Source: Acheta domesticus (lineage: Eukaryota; Arthropoda; Insecta; Orthoptera; Gryllidae). From it: a stretch of DNA of 64,000 bases. A program made the translations under genes and the position numbers. Below are positions 58,612 to 64,000 of the stretch, in pieces. The stretch's first letter is position 1. The number at the start of each line of letters is the position of its first letter. Under the pieces are notes generated by a model that was not told the origin of the DNA, did no database searches, and saw only the letters and a program-made list of their open reading frames with translations. The stretch spans positions 30,780,869-30,844,868 of the forward strand of contig JAHLJT010009419.1 of the NCBI GenBank assembly GCA_031308135.1, in the 5' to 3' direction.

Positions 58612-58800
58612 CAGTCGCCTGATATTGAGCGGAAACACCACCAAAAACTGTCGATCAGGGCAACCGCTAGAATTTTCCTCCAGACAGCGACTGAATTCGA
58701 TCTAGCTGACAAGCTACTGTCAAAAATCCTGTCTCCGTCGGGCCTCAAAGTCAGAGGCACGACAGTGACATCGGTTGATGCCCTGAGCCACCCAAGCCGG
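58612..58800 (-). mobile_element. SINE family A, 5' part
   Basis: On the minus strand it starts with CCGGCTTGGGTGGCTCAGGG (head) and runs to CAATATCAGGCGACTG. Landmarks are AGAGGCACGACAGTGACATC, GACTGAATTCGATCTAGCTG and ACAAGCTACTGTCAAAAATC on +. The 3' two-thirds are absent, so it is a deleted rather than a 5'-truncated copy. Confidence 0.85.
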
Positions 58801-58879
58801 CCTGTAGCCGGAGAAGAATTCCTCCTCTCTTTCCAGTTTGCTTCGGGCGTGAGAAGTCTGGCATGCTCACGAACACCAG

Positions 58880-59130
58880 CCGAGCAGTAGGTGGCGGCAG
58901 TACCCACTGCGGAGGCGGCAGCGGCGCAGAGGGGCTGTCTATCGCGCGTCTGCCATCAGCGCGCCCCCTCCGGGCAGGGGGCCAGGGGGGCCAAGGGGGG
59001 CCAAGGGGGGCTGTCTCCGCGGCCGCCGCCCAATTAGCCGCCGGAGATGGACCGGGCCAAGGGCGGCGCAGAGACAAGACGCGCCTGTTTTGATCCCGGA
59101 TATTGAATTACGCCCTGTTATCACTCCGCC
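58880..59130. other. CpG-rich island with a short (GGGGGGCCAA) repeat
   Basis: Three GGGGGGCCAA-like units lie at about 58978-59012. The rest is balanced G+C-rich with CpG. No exon is supported. Confidence 0.55.
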
Positions 59131-60360
59131 GGCCTCGTGCGTGCGTGTGGGTAATTGATCATTAGAGAGCTAAGGAGGGCGTCGTCTCCGACGCGCACCC
59201 TCCGGAAACTGGGTCTGCTCCGCAATATCGAATGTCATTGGTTTCGGGGAACCGGAGGTACCGGGTTCGCTTCGCGAGTCAGTGACGGACGTTTCCATTC
59301 CGGTAGGTGATGAATAGGGTGGTTACAAAACACTAATATTGATTTAAATCTGTGATTATTGTTTTTAATTTTTTTCAAAATATACCTGACAAAAATTCCA
59401 ATCTATACGATTTGAAAAGTTGCGTAAATTAAAAAAAAATATTGTCTGCTTAATAATTGGTTTCAATAATTAAAAAAAAGCGCAGCCGAATGTTTTATTT
59501 TGTGAATTTTCTATTTACAAAATTGTTTATAAAGTATGTATTTATTTATTAGTTATCTTCAAACGTAAGTAAAACAAAATTTACAATGTTGAAGAAAGAA
59601 ATTAATTTAAAAAGATGTTTTGTACTCACTTGAACGTAAAGTACTCCAACTGAAGTATTGAGCTTACCTGAAAAAATAACATGTTATTAGTAATATAATA
59701 GTTAATAGTCTTATGATTATTTGGTACACATACTACATGTCTAATATTCACGAACTTTATAACATACGCAACATTTAAGAGTTCATAACGAGAGATATCA
59801 ATGACTGTACACTTTAAATGTAGAATAATGTTTCCAGTTGTTGAGCGTTCTTTCAAACGCAACCTAATTTGGTCTTTCTGTAGATACGACCCTAAAAAAT
59901 CCACTGTAACACATTTGAAACTTCCTCAAGCTATTAATTCCTATTGCATTGAATAGGCATGAAAGTTAGTTTTGTTTCTTTTCAAAACTGGAAACGTGCT
60001 TGTCACTTACTCTATATTACTTGTAGTTAAGCTATGTCCAATTTCCTGTTACTTTGGAAGTAACAGCAACATAACAGCAATGTGACAGCGACAAAATATT
60101 ACTGTGAAAGTAGCATGTCTGAATATCACGTTAACCTTTCTCAGTTCCACATCAATGGAATGCGCAGCAAGACGCTTGCCCCAACATCGACCTGGGCAGT
60201 ATACCGAACGAAGATTAGTCCAAACCCGATGATAATAACAAACATTTCCTCCGCTTTCCAATGAGTACTGGCCGACATTATCTGTCACTTGGACATTTTC
60301 CCCAGACAACTCTACCGGCACATATTCCTACTCCCTCAGCCACTATAGTTATTATTCCAC
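59131..60360. other. Unique DNA, mostly AT-rich
   Basis: 59255-59290 reads GGAGGTACCGGGTTCGCTTCG, which resembles a B box, but no A box precedes it at tRNA spacing. It may be a SINE scrap. No gene is supported. Confidence 0.4.
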
Positions 60361-60680
60361 GCGCGCGAACTGATTTGACGTAATCACAATGAACTTCCGC
60401 CGGCGCCTCCTCCCGGGCGACCGCGAGCGGCCGCGAGCGGCGGGGCGTCCGGCGCGTGGCTTTGCCGTAAGCCCCGACTCCGCGAGCAATCCGAGCGGCG
60501 CGGCGCGGCGCGGCGGCAGCCGCCGCTGGGGCGGGGGCGGAGGGGTTGGGCACAGAAGGGGGCGGCGGCCGGAACTTCCCAACTGGCCCGGGCTAATCGC
60601 CGGCTTAATATTTCACGGGGCGGGGGGCGGGCGGCCGCGGGCCGGGACACAAGGGCCGGCCGCTCTGCTTTCAGTGGCGG
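60361..60680. other. CpG-rich island
   Basis: CGGCGCGGCGCGGCGCGGCGG, GGGCTAATCGCCGGCTTAATATT and GCGGGCGGCCGCGGGCCGG occur here. Frames on both strands are open only for lack of stop codons. Confidence 0.55.
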
Positions 60681-61205
60681 TCCAAGGAGATGGCTGAGGA
60701 GGAGGAGGAGGAGGCGAAGAAGATGGAAAGGAGTCTGGAGTACGAAATGTGATTAACTAAAGGAAAATGAATTTGCTGAATAGCTACGTAAAATAATGGG
60801 CGCATGAGAGATAGAGAATCTAAAGACGCACAAAACAACACAATTCGTGACAGTGGAGGTGGAGTCGGGGTATGTGACAGAAAGGAACAAGAGAGATATA
60901 CAAAAAAAAAATACAATATGATACAGATTTTGCAAGCGGCATTACAACTGAAAGCAATCTACAAGACGAATGAATAGACCAAATAAAACAAAAGTTACGG
61001 TGCGATAAGAGGCGTGATATATTGTCATGAGAAAGAATAAAATGTAGCAATACGTAAGGGAACGGGTGCAATAACGCATTAGAGTAAATAGACGAGGCGA
61101 CTGGGGAGATCCCTGGATGGCGCGGGTGTGTAGAAGCGTGTGCCGTTTCCAAAGGCAGTGAGGGAGGAGATGCGAGCAGGAACGGTCGAGCAGAGCTGAG
61201 CCGGC
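60681..61205 (+). repeat. Purine-rich tract starting with a GGA run
   Basis: (GGA)n near 60697-60715 grades into A/G-rich DNA of no fixed period, similar to the 29.2-30.0 kb tract. No frame is supported. Confidence 0.5.
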
Positions 61206-61212
61206 TAGCCAG

Positions 61213-61442
<230 letters not shown>

Positions 61443-61520
61443 ACTCCACCGTCGCAACAGCCGCCGCCACAACCACCACAGCCACCGCCGCCGCCACCGC
61501 CGCCGCCACCACCACCACCG

Positions 61521-61860
61521 CGGAGCGGGGAGCGCGGGGTGGTCGGGGATTCCCCAGCGGGGAGGCGGCACGTTCGCGGCGCTGCAGAGTTATGGAGCCC
61601 CAGGGCTTAAGCGCCTCCCTCCTCGCTCCTAAGCCTGCAACTTCTCGCCGGACCGCGCAGGTCTCGCCGGCGCGCCAATTAATTGGCCATATTGGACAAT
61701 TTACAGCCGGCGGAGGCGGCGGGGGTGGCGGCGCGGAGCGGCGTTGCGTTGCGCGACGCGGGGGCGGCGTAGGGCGGAGTGGGGCAGCATGGCGCCGGAC
61801 CAGGCGAAGCTGGGCGGGTTGAGTCGGTGCAGGGCGGTGCGGAGCCGGAGAAGCGCATGT
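61521..61860. other. G+C-rich island with AT-rich core
   Basis: A core GCGCCAATTAATTGGCCATATTGG (near 61670-61693) with a CCAATTAATTGG palindrome lies in CpG-rich DNA. It could be a regulatory element. No exon is supported. Confidence 0.4.
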
Positions 61861-61862
61861 GG

Positions 61863-62075
61863 GGGAAAGAGGATTGGGAGAGGGATATCAGAGCGGGAAT
61901 GTGCGTAGGAGATCGGAGCGGGATTGCGTGAGGGAGATCGGAGTGGGACTGGTCATTGGAGATGGAAGGGGATTGGGAGAGGGATATCGGAGCGGGGATA
62001 TGCGTAGGAGTTCAGAGCGAGATTGGGTGAGGGAGATTGGAGCTGGACTGGGCAAGGGAGGCCTGAGAAGAGCTG
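61863..62075 (+). repeat. Two-copy ~105-bp G/A-rich tandem repeat
   Basis: Landmarks GGGATTGGGAGAGGGATATC, GGAGCGGG, TGCGTAGGAG and GTGAGGGAGAT recur about 105 bp apart (from 61870 and from about 61970). The period is a multiple of three, so one frame stays open across both copies. Confidence 0.85.
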
Positions 62076-62159
62076 GGTGAGGAAGATTGGAGCGAGGCTG
62101 GGTAGTGCATATGAGGGCTGTATATGGCGGGGCAACACGTACCTAGGTGTGAGGGGCTG

Positions 62160-62500
62160 GTGCTAGGCGAGAGGCTGGGTGTGGTGGGAGAGAGAGAAGC
62201 TGTGTGGCGGCGAAAGAGGCTAGGTGTGGCGGAGAGAGGCTGGGTGTGGCGAAGAGAGAGGCTGAGTGTGGCAGAGAGAGGATGAGTGTAGCAGAGAGAG
62301 GACGAGTGTGGTGAAGAGAGAGGTTGGGTGTGGCAGAGCGAGAAGCTGAGTGTGGCAGAGAAAGCCTGAGTGGGGCGGTGAGAAAGGCTGGGTGTGGCGG
62401 AGAGAGAGGCTAAGTGTGGCGGAAAGAGAGACTGAGCGAGGCGGAGAGAGGATGCGTGTGGTGAACAGAGAGGCAGAGTGTGGCGGAGCAAGAAGCTGGT
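62160..62500 (+). repeat. 20-22-bp G-rich minisatellite (GAGAGGCTGAGTGTGGCGGA-like)
   Basis: About 14 degenerate units with lengths varying between 20 and 22 bp lie here. On the minus strand the frames read LSLCHTQP-like repeats, an artefact. Confidence 0.88.
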
Positions 62501-62559
62501 TGGGGCGAGGCGGGGTTAGGCAACAGGAAGAGTGAGGTGGAGGAGCTGGGCGAGGCGGA

Positions 62560-62830
62560 TAGTGACGGGGGCCGGCACGGCAAGGCGTTGCTCCGAGGAG
62601 AGAAAGGGACGGGACGAGGAGGGTACGGCAGAGCGAGGCGGCGCCGTAGGACAACGCCGCGCCGGGGGGCGACCCGCGCTCTATCGCTGCGGTTAGCAAC
62701 ACGCGCGCGACCCGTGTTGCCAGGAGTTGCTGCTCAACTAGCGCCGCTGCGCCGTTCGTTCTCTCCCGGGCACGCGCGCGGCGTATGTGCTTTACGAGCG
62801 GGCACTTGCTTTCGACTTTCATTGCGCGGC
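62560..62830. other. CpG-rich island
   Basis: It is balanced G+C-rich sequence with GGCGCCG, GCGCGCGACC and CACGCGCGCGGCG. No exon is supported. Confidence 0.5.
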
Positions 62831-64000
62831 GTGGTATGGAAATACGAGCTGAGAAGAAGTTACGAGGCGGAAGGAAAATTATGAAGTTTGGCGGTAAAAT
62901 AGCGGAATTTCTTAATGACTTGAGAGTTAAAGGAATGAAGATGTGTGTTTTTAAGGGTCTTATACCCACAAGTTATATTACGAATTCTCGTATTCTTGAT
63001 AATATGAAACGACTGATAATAAAATAGAAGTAATTTCAATTGATCTATTGCCTTGAATATATTTGAACAATCGATAGGTATTATTTATTTGAGTTGAATA
63101 TTTTACCGAATTTCTAAATCAATGGTTAAAGTGTAATTTTAGGGTATGTGTGTAACTACATGGTTAGATTGTTTACAGAAATACGAAAACTAGTTTTTTC
63201 CACAGTACAAATTCAATCATATGCATCTAACATGGTGGTCAAAAAGTAAGTTCACTTAGAGGATTTGAAATATCGTTTTATGAAGAGGAGATTACATCAA
63301 TTCAGGTTGATATTGGTGTTGCCGACTAAAAGCAAAGAAAGGAAATTGGATGCATACCTTTTTCCTCACACTTATGGACTCATTACAACAATACATTTGT
63401 ACAAAAACATTGTGTTGTTAATTAGCAAATGACAATCTTATCTCTCCATAACCCAAGAAAAAAATAATACTTTCCATTACATCTTCTTTTGGTTTTTCAC
63501 ATGGGTCTTTTATCACAAGTGGACGTTGGATTGATGCACGTTGGATTGATGCACAATTCAAGTGATAACCTCAATATTAGGCCCGGTGCATCAGCATTTC
63601 TATTTGCAACTTCCAAGTCAGCAAATGAAGTCTCAAAGACCTAGAAGTTATGAGTTTGAATTCTGAAGACGGCAGTTGCGACATAACTATCCGGTTAATT
63701 CCTGTGTATAAGTGAGAATTTCAGAATCCGGCTGCTGTCTTCATTTAAATGTTTTTGTGAATTCCTTATCGATTGCAGTTCGATAATTTTAACAACGGAG
63801 TATAAAGCATGGACCGTTCTCCCTTCCCCGTACTACCTCCTATTCTTTAGAGCCAAGAAGTGGATGGATACTCCATTCTCAAATAGTTCATGCGTTGCGA
63901 TCTCAAAATAATTTCAACATTGCGGCAAAATTACGTTTGTAAGTTAATACTCAACTTTGGCTGCAGCACCATATGAAAATATAGCATCAGAAGTGGAAGT
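62831..64000. other. AT-rich unique DNA to window end
   Basis: A GCACGTTGGATTGATGCAC motif is tandemly duplicated at about 63522-63554. Near 63234 GGTGGTCAAAAAGTAAGTTC looks like a mariner end, but no partner or transposase was found. Confidence 0.4.

Noticed and set aside
59255..59290. Possible tRNA gene from a B-box-like GGGTTCG
   Set aside because: No A box at the right spacing and no cloverleaf. At most a SINE scrap.
63225..63260. Mariner terminal repeat near the window end
   Set aside because: The resemblance is limited to about 20 bases, with no partner end, no transposase remnant and no clear TA duplication.

Overview
The window looks like intergenic or intronic DNA from an animal nuclear genome, most likely an arthropod and probably an insect. 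The reasons are a decayed Tc1/mariner transposon, tRNA-derived SINEs in several families, AT-rich unique DNA broken by G+C-rich islands in which CpG is common, and many micro- and minisatellites. I see no bacterial gene layout, no ribosome-binding sites, no operons, no tRNA or rRNA gene and no CRISPR array. Nearly every long open frame lies on a tandem repeat whose period is a multiple of three, or on G+C-rich DNA poor in stop codons. I therefore do not call those frames genes.

Layout. 1-13 kb: mostly AT-rich unique sequence, with a probable non-LTR retrotransposon 3' end (1.6-1.9 kb), a 1.4-kb Tc1-like element with readable terminal inverted repeats and TA target sites (2784-4206), a tRNA-derived SINE (6.8-7.1 kb) and a tandem pair of a second SINE (8.35-9.4 kb). 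13-25 kb: an LTR-like remnant, more SINE copies, CpG islands and three large G-rich minisatellites. One of these (19.6-20.5 kb) is a 17-bp repeat organised into a 13-unit, 221-bp higher-order repeat. 25-40 kb: a 22-bp minisatellite, a long purine-rich tract, 24-bp and 15-bp repeats, and two possible short coding exons (near 30.8 kb and 35.3 kb). 40-51 kb: G+C-rich islands now mostly C-rich on the + strand, full-length SINE copies (one flanked by an unusually long direct repeat), a 75-bp repeat with a partly alternating variant pattern, a non-repetitive 165-codon frame (46.0-46.5 kb) and two families of short dispersed repeats. 51-64 kb: a SINE with a perfect 10-bp target duplication, a decayed ~340-bp tandem family with internal hairpins (53.3-55.7 kb), a tract with about 40 uninterrupted CCG triplets (61.2 kb), and G/A-rich minisatellites.

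The best-supported biology is mobile-element and tandem-repeat biology. One SINE family of about 540-550 bp with an (AATC)n-like tail accounts for at least 12 copies or fragments on both strands. Host coding potential is limited to three unconfirmed candidates. No gene network or metabolic system can be described from this window.
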